A DNA stretch of 64,000 bases from Anadara kagoshimensis (lineage: Eukaryota > Mollusca > Bivalvia > Arcoida > Arcidae), in the NCBI GenBank assembly GCA_021292105.1, contig CM037860.1:9256698-9320697 (forward strand). Reading direction: 5' to 3'. A model generated the notes under the pieces. The model saw nothing but the letters and a program-made list of their open reading frames with translations, did no database searches and was not told where the DNA came from. Shown one piece after another: positions 1-14,300 of the stretch. A program made the translations under genes and the position numbers. Position 1 is the stretch's first letter; each line of letters begins with the position of its first letter.

Positions 1-2
1 TA

Positions 3-80
3 AATCTTAGGTCACCACCTTCAAAACTTACTGCTAAGAAAAGCAAGGACCTATACAGAATGGTTGAGAGGGGATATTAA
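3..80 (+). CDS. Possible last coding exon of a convergent gene
   Basis: The frame is open from base 3 to a TAA at 78-80 and encodes a short basic tail, about 25 residues ending KKSKDLYRMVERGY. The Ser/Pro/Lys composition looks more like coding sequence than the local AT-rich intron background. The first bases could include a splice acceptor (tcttag, 5-10). Possible poly(A) signals (AATAAA-like) follow near 610 and 694. I do not recognise the protein. If real, the gene is convergent with the SPATA1 homologue. It could equally be a chance open stretch. Confidence 0.3.
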   Translation, partial: NLRSPPSKLTAKKSKDLYRMVERGY

Positions 81-671
81 AAATTAATTAATTTTTTTTC
101 TTTCACAAGTAACAATGAATTTACTGCATCTATAAGTTTGTTGTTTGAATGCAATGAGATCATATTTTCATTTGTTGATGTAGATTCCTTATATGGGCAT
201 AATAAAAGATCACAATGATTTACATATTTAATTTCTAAATTTTGAACACAAGATAAATCCAAGATACAAAACTTGATATTTTTTCTGAGTAAATTTCAGG
301 AAAATCAAATAACAGTCACTTCTAAAGCAGGGTTCACAATCTTTTTCCATGGTCACAGGCAGTGTCTGTTTCTGGTCAAAATATTGTAAGGGTTCATTTC
401 CATGATAATGAGACCTAATTTTTAAGGTATTGACTATAATTTTCTTAACTTTAAGATAGAAAGAAGTTAGATCATGTTTTGTTGGTGATGTTACAATATA
501 AATACCATGGTACATGTATTAAATTTATAAAACATCAATACATTTTAAGTAACTAAATTCTAACATGCTGGTTTATAATCTAGGGTTGTTTTATGGGTTT
601 GTGTTTATATAATAAAGGTTGGATTATGATAGTACAAATTAGTTCTTCATTATTCTAATTAGTATAAAGGG

Positions 672-704
<33 letters not shown>

Positions 705-1305
705 AAAGTACCCTGACAAAGTTTAAGGTTCAGAGAAGGAAAAGAACTGATAATAAGTATAAAGAGAAAATTTGAATTAAATAGACTACTAGATTCCACC
801 AGATACGTGCCACCTTTTACCATATTTAGAGTGCTCTATATTTATCATTGATTTATAGTGTCAGTCTAACTCTGGAGATATCTATCCAAAGATAATCATG
901 CCATCTCGTGAATGAAAAAAATATTTAAAAAAATGTTTTTCCCCCAGTCATTTATGAACTGAGAGAACAAAATTGTGAGTTCTTATGACTTCAAAATTAT
1001 TTTTTTAAATCTAGATACAATATACCAAATAATTCTGATTAAAATAATACTGAAAGTAGCATGACTGTTGTACTATCTCTTTATCCAAAATTCATGGTTT
1101 CAACTAATTCCTAAATCTCCTAAAATGTGTTGTTTGAAGAAATATTTCCAAAAAAATAAAGATTATAAATTGTTGTTGTTTTTAAATTTTCTCATATCTT
1201 AAAGTTTATACACATTCTGGCATAATTTTCTTTGCATTCAGGGTGACCTGATATATACTAAACTAAAGTGCGGCGAAAAATAAAGCGAAATTTCTTCGCA
1301 GGTGC
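81..1305. other. AT-rich region between converging genes
   Basis: I see no exon I can support here. The stretch contains an (AAT)n microsatellite. The minus-strand frames at 77-515 read as hydrophobic, AT-driven peptides without family resemblance. I looked on the minus strand for a final SPATA1 coiled-coil exon (Arg/Lys/Leu-rich) and did not find one, so exon 12 either reads on to a stop at 1306 or splices to an exon left of the window. Confidence 0.5.
672..702. repeat. (AAT)n microsatellite
   Basis: Uninterrupted ATA/AAT trinucleotides, about nine copies, ending in AAATAAA. Confidence 0.95.
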
Positions 1306-1311
1306 TCATAC

Positions 1312-1410
1312 CTTTAATTCAGCCGTTAACTTCATTTTTGAATTTTCTAGCCTGGTTCTTAGCTCCTCAATTTCATGAGTCATTCTGGTGACCTGTATTT
1401 TATAATTGCT
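1312..1410 (-). CDS. SPATA1: SPATA1 homologue exon 12, end of the conserved coiled coil
   Basis: The acceptor (tttcaaacag) precedes 1410 and the donor-like GTATGAGC follows 1312. The 33 codons, phase 0/0, include HEIEELRTRLENSKMKLTAE. This aligns with the end of the vertebrate SPATA1 coiled coil, where a similar DKMKLIVEVK run occurs. If the donor is not used, the frame reads AAG GTA TGA and stops at 1306-1308, giving a protein of 1,128 residues. If it is used, one more exon is needed, and I do not find it in the window. Confidence 0.85.
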
Positions 1411-2204
1411 CTGTTTGAAATAAAAACAGATAAAATTGATTAAATTAACAAAAAATCTTAAAAATTAGCATTTATTATTTACTATTCTATAAAAATAAAT
1501 TAAAATTTACATTTAACAGATATCAATGATGGTTATTAACAATAAAAATAAATAAATAATTTACATTTTCTAAAATTATTTACAAATTTACAAACACATG
1601 ATTACAGAATAATACTTAATGGGCTTCACCAATGTCACATGTGATAACAGTTTTTACATAATATAGTTTCTACTGGTTGTGAGATGTAATCCATATATTT
1701 CTGGAATAGATTTGTTAATGTTTACAACTTATCACATGCTACATTGGCAAACACCATTTGAAAACCTCTTCACCACAACCAATAATAAAACAAGTTTATA
1801 TGTTTTATATTGTTTGCCAATACACAAAAGAATGATAAGTCTGAAAAAGAGATAATTTTTTGTTATTCTGATACTTTATATCATATACATGTACTTAGTA
1901 ATAAATTTTTACAATAACTGAAGAAAAATCATTTCTAGCCATAGATTAATTTAAAGCTATAAGTATATGATAAAATAAGAGTCTGATTGTAAGCCACAAT
2001 ATTAGCCAAATTATAATTATTATTTTGAATGTTGCAGTGTAAAAAAGAATCTTCAATATCATTAAAGAAGCCATATTGGATGTCCAAAATACTAAACGGA
2101 TACAACTTTCATTTATGCATGATTCCATGTAGCACCTCATACTGTCATGTCAACAAGATAAAATATCACAGACAATAAATAATATCACAGCTATCTTCGA
2201 GATT

Positions 2205-2235
<31 letters not shown>

Positions 2236-5200
2236 ATAAAGAAGTTCATTAGTACTGCATTATGCTTAACCAGCAACCAATTAACATATTGTATAGACCA
2301 CGATACACCTGCAATACAATGGCATGCTACAATCCACCTTTCAACTTTGAGGTAACTCTACCAAAACTAAATCTAGTTGAGATTGTAGAATGTTTAATCT
2401 TTCTTTTACACAAAATTTGGTTCAAACTGTTGCAGAAGTTTCATAGGAGATGATCAAATCTTATGTACAAAGTCACATACATAAACACACAAGCACACTA
2501 AGGGATGTCATATGTAACTCAGCTGACAATATTTAGTCAGTCGGTCTATAAACATATTAGTTAAATCAAACAAAATTTTCATTCAAATAAATATAATACA
2601 TTTACAGTTATGGTATATATAAATCATTTACATATTAACAGGAAGTAACAAACGGTTGATTTCAGTCACTAAAATGTTTTACTTCTTACTACTGGTGCAT
2701 AAATTTATGATGTTGCACGAATGAAGAGAATTTCTTCATTTTGAAGCTTAAAGTCAAGAAATAATGAAATACTTTCATAGATTTCTGAATATACATATGA
2801 AGTACAACATTGTTTCATTATACACGGATAACTCAAAACTTTATATTTATTATGCTTCAAATATTTTTTTTTCATTTCTGATTAAATATGGCCAACCAAA
2901 ATGCAAAATCTATGCTACCTCTATTCACTAAACATACAAAAGAATTTTCAACAAAAAAAATGAAGTGTCTGTTTTTCAGTCAAGATGGTCAAAACTTTAT
3001 TTTAATTACACAAAAATTTATTATCAATTTTTAAGGTAAAAAAAAATTATTCCATATATATTTTAGAAGACAACAAAAAATAGTATATTTATGTCAGAAC
3101 ATGGTACATGTACAAAATTTATGTCAAACCAAAAAGTCATTGATGTCAATGATGACCATAAACACTAACGTAATGTTGAGTCTCTTCTATGATTTAGGTG
3201 AGAAAAAACCAGTGTACCTTTTCTTACGGTTACCATAGATCTCACATCTTTGCTGCACATTATTAAAATTAGTTAGTATTTTCCTGTGACTTAAATCCAA
3301 CATTTATTGCTTCAGGATTGTGTAATGACGTTTTGTGCATATTGTGAAATCAAGATCACATGAAAGTTAAAATAAGGTTAAATGTCAATATTGCTTCTTT
3401 GTTATCAAGTCAAGGAGTGCAGTGTAGTAATGGAGTTTTACGTCCCAGTCAAGACTTTGGATCGTGGAGAAAACCAGAGTGCCTGATTGTTTTATCTTAA
3501 AATGATATGGTCTTGGATTGTTTTATCAATAGTAGTATCTATCAGAATGATATGGTCTTGGATTGTTTTATCAATAGTAGTATCTATCAGAATGGTATGG
3601 TCTTGGATTGTAGGCCCTAGTGTTAATATTCTGTTGTACTGGACGCTGAGTATAATTGATATGCTGAGGGGCATAATACTGATTGTTATAATACTGACTC
3701 TGTACTGGAGGCTTATAATCGGACCTAGGATCAGTGATTCTGGACCCGTAACGAGAAAGTTTCCATGGTGATGAAGATCTCACTGCATGGTGTGGACTAG
3801 GAGATTTTTCTCGGTAATATGTTGGTAACTGGGCAGTTATTTTCTTCGGGTACTGATAACCTATTGAATTAGGTCGGGCGGGAAATTGGGAGGGGTACCT
3901 ATCTTGTTGAACATACTGTAACCGATTTGCGATATTCTGCCTATAGGGAAAATTAAAATTGCTGGTGTTGTATCGATTGTTATAGTCTGGACTATCCTGA
4001 CTGGTCGTTACTGATTGTAACGTCCCAGTACTTCCAAAATTTTCACCAACCTGTTTAGACGGTTTGAGATCACCCACTTTTGTTTGTTTTTCTTTAGGTC
4101 CCTCAAGAGTATTCATTAATTTTCTATGAATTATATCAAGTTCATGTCTTAAACGATTACACTGTTCTTCTAAAGGATTTGTCTTTTTCTTTTCTTCAAA
4201 ATATCTCTTCTTCCACAAGTCTCTTGCTGTAAAAGATTTTTTATTAAAATTAAAAAATTACAACCTGTAACTTTTCATCTGTTTTTTTCTAATTAAAGTA
4301 TTAACCTGACATAAAAATTAGTCAAGAAACAAGTATCTTCAATCTATCTAGTTAAATATATTTCAATATGTTTCCATTTATGTGGCTTTTTGTCCAAACC
4401 AAGCCTATAGATTTTAGGCCAGTGTTTCAATCTCTGCCACTCACTGTCAACAGCATGAAGAGACTGAGAATAGTGGAGCAGCATAAAGAGACTTTCTTGG
4501 AAGGTATGAGCTTCCATCACAAAATGCCCTCTCCCACCAATAAAATGTCAGTTTCCATTTATTTAGTTCATGGACTAAAGAACGATTGAAAATCTTGCTC
4601 AATGACATGTCACACAGCCAAACTGGGACTCAAACCAACGATTCATGAGTATTGTATTCATTGCCTTAATCACTTGGCTACATATGGCCACTTACACAAA
4701 AACCACAAAAATCGTATTTAAACTAGAAACATGTAAGACAAATAGCTAATATAAGTACTAAAGCAATGAAGTAACACTTGGTACTATTTACTTCCACATA
4801 GACTGGTATGTTTGTACATGTGTATTTGATTTGACTGTTTTCCAGTTATTACCATTTTACACATACCATGATTGCGTCTATTTTGTGTTTTATTCTGCAT
4901 CTGTTTTGCTTTTCTAACTAATTCTTCTCGCTGTCTTTCTACTAATTTTCTTTCTTCTTTCGCTAATTCTAATTCCCTGAATAACTTTTCTCCTTTAAAA
5001 TACAACAACAAAAATATACTATTTAAATATGAAAAGGGAGATAACTCCTCCACACCTCTTCAAACCTTGGTTTAAACTACCTCCAGTTATCATAGACATA
5101 TTAGCATATATTTTAAATTCATTTGAGAATTAGTAATTTCTAAACCAAATGTAATCTTGATTAGATGATGAATAAATATTTTCCTGTGAAAAATGGGGTC

Positions 5201-8200
5201 TTTTGAGTCGGTGACAAACAATACATGTATGGTGTTTCTATTAGACTTTTAAAACAAATGACAAGAACAATGAATTATACTAACTTTCGAAGAAGTTTCT
5301 CTGTCTCTGAGCCTCTGTGAGTTCTGTCATCTTTAAAGCTGGGGGAGAAGGAAATCTATTCTCATCCTGAAATAAAAAACAAAAATAGTTTTTTTTTAAT
5401 ACTTTATATAATAATATAATAATAATAGCCAAGAACATTTTATTAACACCAATTAAGTTTGAATTCTATATGTTAAATATGAAAACAATGTAAGTTTAAA
5501 GACAAAGTAACCATAATAATTTGTCAATGTAAACCGTTACAGTTAAACCTGTCTAAAACGACACCTCAATATCATGACTACTTTATTACAAAGATTGATT
5601 TCTGATCAAAATAAAAAATTTTATGACTATACAACACATTTTTGTTTAGCAGCTACATGTACTAATGAAGACATCTGTTTGTCTCTAAATGAAAGTGGTT
5701 GTTATAGACAGGTTTGACTGTACAGTCACTTAAAATTTACAACTTTAATAAATAACTTTCATAGCATGAGAAGACAATGTAGCTCATCAGATCCCCCACT
5801 AAAAATTATGCACAAAATTCTATTAAAATATAAAATAGCTTTCTAGACTTTTACTCAATGAGCTGACAAGCATTAAACATGGGTATGACAGCTATGGGTC
5901 TAAATATTCATCTAATGAGCTAAAAATTACTGTATTTTAACAAATTTTGTCAATTTAACTATGGTACATATAATAAATTTGTGTAAACCTGATAATCCAA
6001 GCACTGAGATGTCTAAATGTAATAAAACAGCAAAGCTTACAAAATACATGATATACATTACAATAAGTTTACATGTATATGATAAAAACTTCAACCAATG
6101 TTTTAACCTTTATATTAATTTCTCTAATTCAATTTTTCTATGAGAACCAGGAGGTGGTAATAATGTTTCTTTTCTAAAAAAAAAACCTCTTTTTAATTTT
6201 TCATCACAGCATCTACCTAAGTCATATGAGGCTGGATGATCTAAACCTGGTATTGGCAGCTACATACATAATGTTTGAAACCTACCAGTCATTTATCTGA
6301 AGACAATACCATCATTAAAATATAATGGATAATGGATTGGATTATCCATAACTAAAAGCATTGATGAAAAAAATTAAAATCAATTAAAACGAAATAAGAA
6401 CCTCAGAAAAAAAAAAATTAAAATGAAATCTCTTACTGATTTTTTAGACTGAGATGATGACGGTTCTGATGCATTTTGATCTCCATTTAATTCTTTTTCA
6501 CTTTCCTTGTTGTCATGACTACTTTCACTTTCCTTGTTGTCATGACTACTTTCACTTTCCTTGTTGCCATGACTACTTTCACTTTTTGGAGTGACATTGA
6601 TTTTCCTAGTATATACATTATCATCAACTTTATTCTCAGTACCATTTTGAAGTTCTTTTGTATCTTTTATGATTTTTTCAGTTTTTTCTTTCTCATCAAC
6701 AGCGTTTTGTTGTTCTGTTTTTGAACTTCCTTTAGAGTCCATACTTTCTCCATTTTGAACAACAGGATCTTGAAATGTAACACTGAAAGTATTATTAGTC
6801 TTTTCTCTGTTTTGTAATGATTCATTATTACTTCTATTACTCATAATGGAGTTTTTATCACTACGACTACTACGAACACTGTTTTGTTCCTCAGAACTTT
6901 TATTGTCTTTGTCATTATTATTGTCACCATTTTCCGTGTTTTTCTTTATATCGGGAAGTTTCATCCTGGGATTTAAGTTGTCACGGTCACTAAAAGTACT
7001 TTCTAATTCTGAAGATTTATTTCTATCATAAGGAACTAACTTTGCTTTCACTCTATAATTAGAACTATATCTCCCAGAATTCTCATTATCACTACTCTGG
7101 ACATCAGTACTCTGATCATCCCAGGATACATCTCGTTTTTTTACCCTTCGTCTACTTGTGCGTCCAATTACTCGTGGACTTCTTGGCGATAAATATCTAG
7201 AATCATCTTCACTTTGATCAGTGATATTAATGTTAATATTAATATTTTTTGTCTTATATCCCTGGTCATCATCCGTTTGCATTACAGACTGATTCCTTGA
7301 TACCAACATTGCTGATGGATTTCTCGATACTGGTAGGGATAATGGTTGTGACCATGGTTCTGGTTCATTAATTTCTGGCTGTTCCGTTCTATAAACTTGC
7401 TCCTGAATTTATTCATTTCAAAAAGTTAATATTTTGAAATTATTTTGTATAATCTTTCAGTTAACGTGCTCCGATTTCAGGAAATCCAGTGATTTAATTC
7501 CACACAGTTCTGTTATTCACACATCAGAAATTTATTATCTGTACTTGGATAGAATGTTATTTAGGTGCTGTTACTGAGGCTTTTCTCATTAGGTGTCTCC
7601 ATGGTTGGTGCTATTTAAGTTATTGTCGATTTCATGGTTAAAACCTGTGATTATCTCCCTTTGTGATCCACTTACCAACGGATTCGCTAGTGTTTTTAGT
7701 ATACACACTTTTTGTGATGTTTCAGCTTAACTAATTATAAAGGTCCATTTGTCCAAAGTTTGGTTATATATATCCACCAATAAGTGACATATTAAATATC
7801 ATTTACAATTAGTGTAACATAAGAGATCAATTTCCTGTGATGGAATTTTTTTAACATTTATCATCTATAACCTTACTTTTGAACAAATGGATTCAGATTG
7901 TTAACAATATTTGTGAATTTTAAACACACTTACTGATTACTACAGTGTATAACTGTTCTTACCAACAGCTAACACAAAATGTTATACACATGTGTCAACT
8001 TTCTTAAAAAATTGTGGATTCCACGGTATTCTAAAATTGTTGTACTTTACTTTACTATTATTTCCATTTAAAATGGAATCTCATTATTTATATTTTTCCA
8101 GCAAAATTGCCTTGAATTGAAAGCTGACACATGTGTCATGTTGTAATGGCAAATATAATACAAGTGGGTGACATACTTCAAAACAAAAATGTCAGACAGT

Positions 8201-8324
8201 GCTTAACAAACTATTTAACTATACAAAAGTACATATTTAACTTCAAGTTTACATAAAAAATATAACAAGGTACCCAAGGATGTGTTAAACCCTCATGGTG
8301 GGTGTGTGTGTGTATGTGTGTGTA

Positions 8325-8356
<32 letters not shown>

Positions 8357-11300
8357 GGGGGAAATAAAATTTGAAACTACACTATAGTTGGGAATCCTTA
8401 TCATTAAAGTTATTTGATCAAATGTGTAATAATTGACAGTAGACATCTAAAAGATACAAAAAATTGAAAATAGGTAGTGACTATTCTTTCATGAAACACT
8501 CAGCATTTAGAAATGAAAGTCACATGGTCCCTTCGGAACAGACCTTATAAACCGATGTCCCATGTCATTAGAGGTATATTACATAAAGAACCCTCCCAGC
8601 ACATTGCCCTGAGCATATTGCAAAGATAAAAATTTCTACCACTTCACATATAGGTAGTGACATCTCAATATAAGTGAAATATTCTTGACTTGGATGAATC
8701 ATTCAATCATTCTTAAAACATTTATAATCCAAAAAATTTAAATAAAATATTAGACTCCAGAAAAACAAATACTGATTGACCATAAGTTCTTATCTTAGAG
8801 AAGTTTGTTGATTATTTACTTTAAATATTATTGTCAAACATCCATTTAGTCAAAGAGAAGTTGTGTATTTTTGTTATCAAAATAAGACATATTAAAATCT
8901 ACTTACATTTTCTGAAGCACCAAGTTTTTGTTTTAATCTGCGCTCTCTTTCCTCCTCTAATTTCTTTCTTTCTTCTTCCTCTCGTCTCCTTCTCTCTTCC
9001 TCTTCTCTCCTCCGTTTCTCTTCTTCTTGTCTCTTTTTCTCAAATTCCAATTTTTCCAATTCCTCTTTTTCCCTTCGTTGTCTTTCTTTTTCTTCCTCAT
9101 CTTGGAGTCTCCTTTTTAGTTCTTCTTCTTGACGTTTTCGTTCATCCTCTTCATCTCTACGTTTTCTCGCCTCCTCATCTTGATGTCTACGATCCTCCTC
9201 CTCCCTCCTTCTGCGATCTTCTTCTTCTCTTCGGCGACGATCTTCTTCCTCTCTTCGTCGACGATCTTCCTCTTCTCTACGTCTCCTTTCATCCTCCTCC
9301 TGTTGTCTTCTCCTCTCTTCTTCCTGTTTTCTCCTAAAAGACAAAAGAGTTGTTATTTAAATTAAATGTCAAATTTGAAATTAATAGTTCAATATTTCAG
9401 TATTTTATGTTTTAACTTTTCCAATTAGTTTAAAAGAGGTAAGCCAATGTGATCTAACCCTTCCATAACTCTTGTTTTTGACCTTGTTATATAGCCAATA
9501 CTAGCAAAATGGTCTAAATATTCTCCAAATATAAGTCATAGTAGCAATTATAACATATCACAGCCATTGAAAGTTAAAATGGGGAGATTATTGCAACAAA
9601 TAAGCACAGCATTGTGCAACTTCACACTTGAACTTTCATGTACAAATCGGCTGCTTCAGTGACCTTGTAGGGGTTAAGACAATTTTTACTTATGTATAAT
9701 GCTCACCGTATCAATTTACAGATTTTCTGAAAATTTATACCATGGTTTCTTATGTTTCTTGTACATGTTTATGAAAAAAGACATACCAAGGTAAAAACAA
9801 AACGGAAGAAATTGATCTAGTGTGGTGGTAAGCAAGATGGACAGTTATCAAGGGGCATAACATTTAGATTTTATTGTATATTTTTATCATTACCTATAGT
9901 TTATATCATCATAATTATTTTCTCTGTAAGTTTCCTCTGGGGTCAGTCCAGCTATACCAGAATCTTCATTTGTATTTGTGGTAAACCTCTCTCCCAGGGT
10001 GTCATACTTTGACGGGTCTGGCTTGTTCTGTCTGCTTCTGCTTGCTGAAGTAACAGGAGTACCTTTTTTACTAGGGGTGTTTTTACTAGGACTCCCTGCC
10101 TTAGAACCTACAGAGCCTGGGGCAGGACTTTTGTTAGAGTTAGACTGAACCTCTTGTAATGGAATGCTACCTCTTTTAGAGGATGATTTAGATGGAGGAT
10201 TACTTTCATGTTTAGAAGAAGGAGTCCTAACGGGAGATTTCTGATCTTGATTGGAAGGTTGTTTTGAAGAAATACTTCCCCGTTTTGATGGGGGACCAGA
10301 AGCTATGCTTCCCCGTTTGGACTGAGTACCAGTTTTAACAGAAGGCGGAGGGGGTCCAGGTGTTCCTTCATGTTTTGACCCTGGGGTAGCAGGCTTTGAG
10401 CCAGGGGTAGGGGGTTTTGAATGCCTAGAGGATTCTGATGGTGGTTTGCCATGTTCAGTTTTAGAAGACTGTGAAGGAGGTTTAGAAATGACATGTTGTG
10501 GGGTGGTTGTCCTTGATTGGAAAGCACTCTGCATAGCACCCTCATCTTTAGCTTGTACATGTTGTTGTTCTGCAGGGGAATCTTTAAAAAGTTCTGCCTC
10601 ATTAGAATGACTTTCTTGTTTTGACCGAGAAGAATCATGGGATTGCCTCCTTTGTTTTGACGGAGAAGAAGTATCAGAGGAGGTTTTCCCCTTAGTGGGG
10701 GATGGTGACCTTGATTGTCTCTTATTATTATTAGGGACCTCTTCCTGACTGGAGGATTGTGGGATGACCCCATCTTTGGAATCAACAGTGGCAGCTCTTG
10801 TTCGAATTGTAGGAATTGGAGTATTCCGATAAGCTGGCGATGGATAACCATCTTCAGGATAAACTTCCAAATTTTTTGGGGAACGGTTTTGCTTTTGATT
10901 TGGATCTGAAAATAGAAGAAAATCAGAAAAGTAAATTTTATGATTTTTAAAAATAATTTATTTCAAAATTTTCCAATATATGTTCTTTTTAAAAAATGTT
11001 TGATGAAAGTGATAAATAAAACATATGGTATAATATACATATATTATTTTAAATGCAACCAAAATGTGAAAATAAGAAAATATACATTTAAAAACTATTC
11101 CTACAGCTCAGTGTTATTATGAAATATTAATGCATCAAACATATATATACATGAGTACTGTGAAAAAAAAAATAATGTAAAATTGAAAAAATAATTTATC
11201 TAAAAATATAAGATTGTTTAAATAATTTTTATGTTGGTAACAATTGATTAATTAACTACCTATATCATGATTAAGGAATGATATACTTAATTGTTAATTT

Positions 11301-14300
11301 GCATAAGGTAATATTACAATCAAAGCATTTAATTAAATGTTCTACATCTAACAAAGCTAAATCTAATAATTAATACAGGTATACACAGGTAAGAGTTATC
11401 TGGAAATCAGTCTAATTTTAATGAATTTTAAACTAGGTCAAGGCCCAGTTTTAAGTTTTTTTAAATCATTATATGATAACTTAATTAGGTTAGTTGTGGA
11501 TGCTTGTACTTTAAGGTAAATGCTTCAAAAATTGACTAGAGTTACTCATAATCATGTCTTGCAACTCTGGCTTCTGTGCTGTTATAGGGTATGTAAGTCA
11601 TTAAAACTTATTGCCAATGCTGACAAAACCTGAGAAGTTTCATGTCACATGTCGCCATAAGACAAAAACAGACTTATCTACTGTAGATATTGAAACAAAG
11701 TGAAAACTGATTTCCAGATAATCCTGAAATGTGTTATTAAAAAGCTATGTGTATAGCATCTGAAAATGTTAATTTTGTCATGGTTACAAATGCTAGCCTT
11801 AATTAAATTTTGAATCTAAAATCAGAACATTAATGTAGCTTATCTGCAAATCTGATGTAACCAATGTGTTTAACAATGGAAACTAATGCAGGTGCCAAAG
11901 CTATAACACAAGATCTTATGTACTGGTACTTCATACAGAATTTAGACGAACCAAACCCATAATGAATTGTATCTAGTTTTTAACCACTCTTTCTGTATGA
12001 TAGAATAGATATTTTTAATCCAAGACCCTTTAGGAAAAGGTTTGCAACAGAAGGGGTAATAATAAAGGGATTTAGTTATCTTATTGTTCATTTATGATGC
12101 AATTGTTTTATCAGTTGTCTCCCTTGTTTACAATCTTTTTTTTTCCCATACATCTTTTTGGGTTTCATTTGTAACTTCAATATGGTATGAACATTAAAAG
12201 ACCTTGTCTGTTTTACCATTATGTTTATTAACATTTTCATTTGTGAAATCAAAAATCTATTATGTGTAATTTCTCAAACTATTCAAATATCAAAGAGTGG
12301 ATTTCTTTAAAGTTCCCTCAAAATCAATATAGCAATAAAAACATCACAGAAAAATGTAAATAATGTGAAAATTATGACAGCTAGTCAAAGTTCAAAGTAA
12401 GCTTGTGGTTAATGGCTGCATCAGTAACATTACATGTGACAACGATTATATTTATTTATTTTTTCATGTAAAATAAATATGTATGTCATTGATTTAGCTA
12501 GGTGTAATGTTGATTCCTTGTCTTTGTCATCTGAACACAAATAATTCCTCTATAACATCATCATTTCCAGCTATCTGTCATTTATCTAATGGCAAATGGA
12601 TGTAAAATGTTCAGTTTACACAATACTTACTACAAATTTCACAACACACAGGGTATTTATATAGTACTCATTAAGGGAGTCAACCATACCACACCACACA
12701 GGGTATTTATATAGTACTCAATAAGGGAGTCAACCATACAACACCACACAGGGTATTTATATAGTACTCAATCAGGGAGTCAACCATACCACACCGCACA
12801 GGGTATTTATATAGTACTCAATAAGGGAGTCAACCATACCACACCACACAGGGTATTTATATAGTACTCAATAAGGGAGTCAACCATACCACACCACACA
12901 GGGTATTTATATAGTACTCAATCAGGGAGTCAACCATACCACACCACACAGGGTATTTATATAGTACTCAATCAGGGAGTCAACCATACCACACCACACA
13001 GGGTATTTATATAGTACTCAATAAGGGAGTCAACCATACCACACCACACAGGGTATTTATATAGTACTCAATAAGGGAGTCAACCATACCACACCACACA
13101 GGGTATTTATATAGTACTCAATCAGGGAGTCAACCATACCACACCACACAGGGTATTTATATAGTACTCAATAAGGGAGTCAACCATACCACACCACACA
13201 GGGTATTTATATAGTACTCAATCAGGGAGTCAACCATACCACACCACACAGGGTATTTATATAGTACTCATTAAGGGAGTCAACCATACCACACCACACA
13301 GGGTATTTATATAGTACTCAATCAGGGAGTCAACCATACCACACCACACAGGGTATTTATATAGTACTCAATAAGGGAGTCAACCATACCACACCACACA
13401 GGGTATTTATATAGTACTCAATAAGGGAGTCAATCATACCACACCACACAGGGTATTTATATAGTACTCAATAAGGGAGTCAATCATACCACACCACACA
13501 GGGTATTTATATAGTACTCAATAAGGGAGTCAACCATACCACACCACACAGGGTATTTATATAGTACTCAATAAGGGAGTCAACCATACCACACCACACA
13601 GGGTATTTATATAGTACTCAATAAGGGAGTCAATCATACCACACCACACAGGGTATTTATATAGTACTCAATAAGGGAGTCAACCATACCGCACCCGATT
13701 ACTGGTACTAACAACTATATACTGAACCATACCACACCTGATTACTGGTACTGACAACTATATACTGAACCATACCACACCCGATTACTGGTACTGACAA
13801 CTATATACTGAACCATACCACACCTGATTACTGGTACTGACAACTATATACTGAACCATACCACACCTGATTACTGGTACTGACAACTATATACTGAACC
13901 ATACCACACCTGATTACTGGTACTGACAACTATATACTGAACCATACCACACCTGATTACTGGTACTGACAACTATATACTGAACCATACCACACCTGAT
14001 TACTGGTACTGACAACTATATACTGAACCATACCACACCTGATTACTGGTACTGACAACTATATACTGAACCATACCACACCTGATTACTGGTACTGACA
14101 ACTATATACTGAACCATACCACACCCGATTACTGGTACTGACAACTATATACTGAACCATACCACACCTGATTACTGGTACTAACAACTATATACTGAAC
14201 CATACCACACCCGATTACTGGTACTAACAACTATATACTGAACCATACCACACCTGATTACTGGTACTGACAACTATATACTGAACCATACCACACCTGA

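Larger units (their letters stand above)
1411..3570 (-). other. SPATA1 intron 11 and 3' UTR of the short-tail isoform
   Basis: AT-rich sequence with no exon I can support. It holds a (GT)n microsatellite at 2207-2235, a SINE fragment at 3408-3485, and minus-strand AATAAA motifs (plus-strand TTTATT) at 3303-3308 and 3017-3022. Those could end a transcript that reads through exon 11. Confidence 0.55.

Noticed and set aside
4368..4589. 73-codon plus-strand frame in intron 10
   Set aside because: Overlaps a minus-strand SINE body and has no splice or start context.
6515..7031. Plus-strand frames opposite exon 8
   Set aside because: Antisense shadows of a repetitive coding exon; hydrophobic composition is a by-product.
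8831..9365. Plus-strand frames of 168 and 78 codons over exon 7
   Set aside because: They are the antisense of the Arg/Glu-rich exon 7 (CTTCTTCC tract); the minus frame has correct splice borders and phase.
10303..10909. Second minus-strand frame (182 codons) and a plus frame over exon 6
   Set aside because: Alternate frames of exon 6; only the other minus frame joins exons 5 and 7 in phase.
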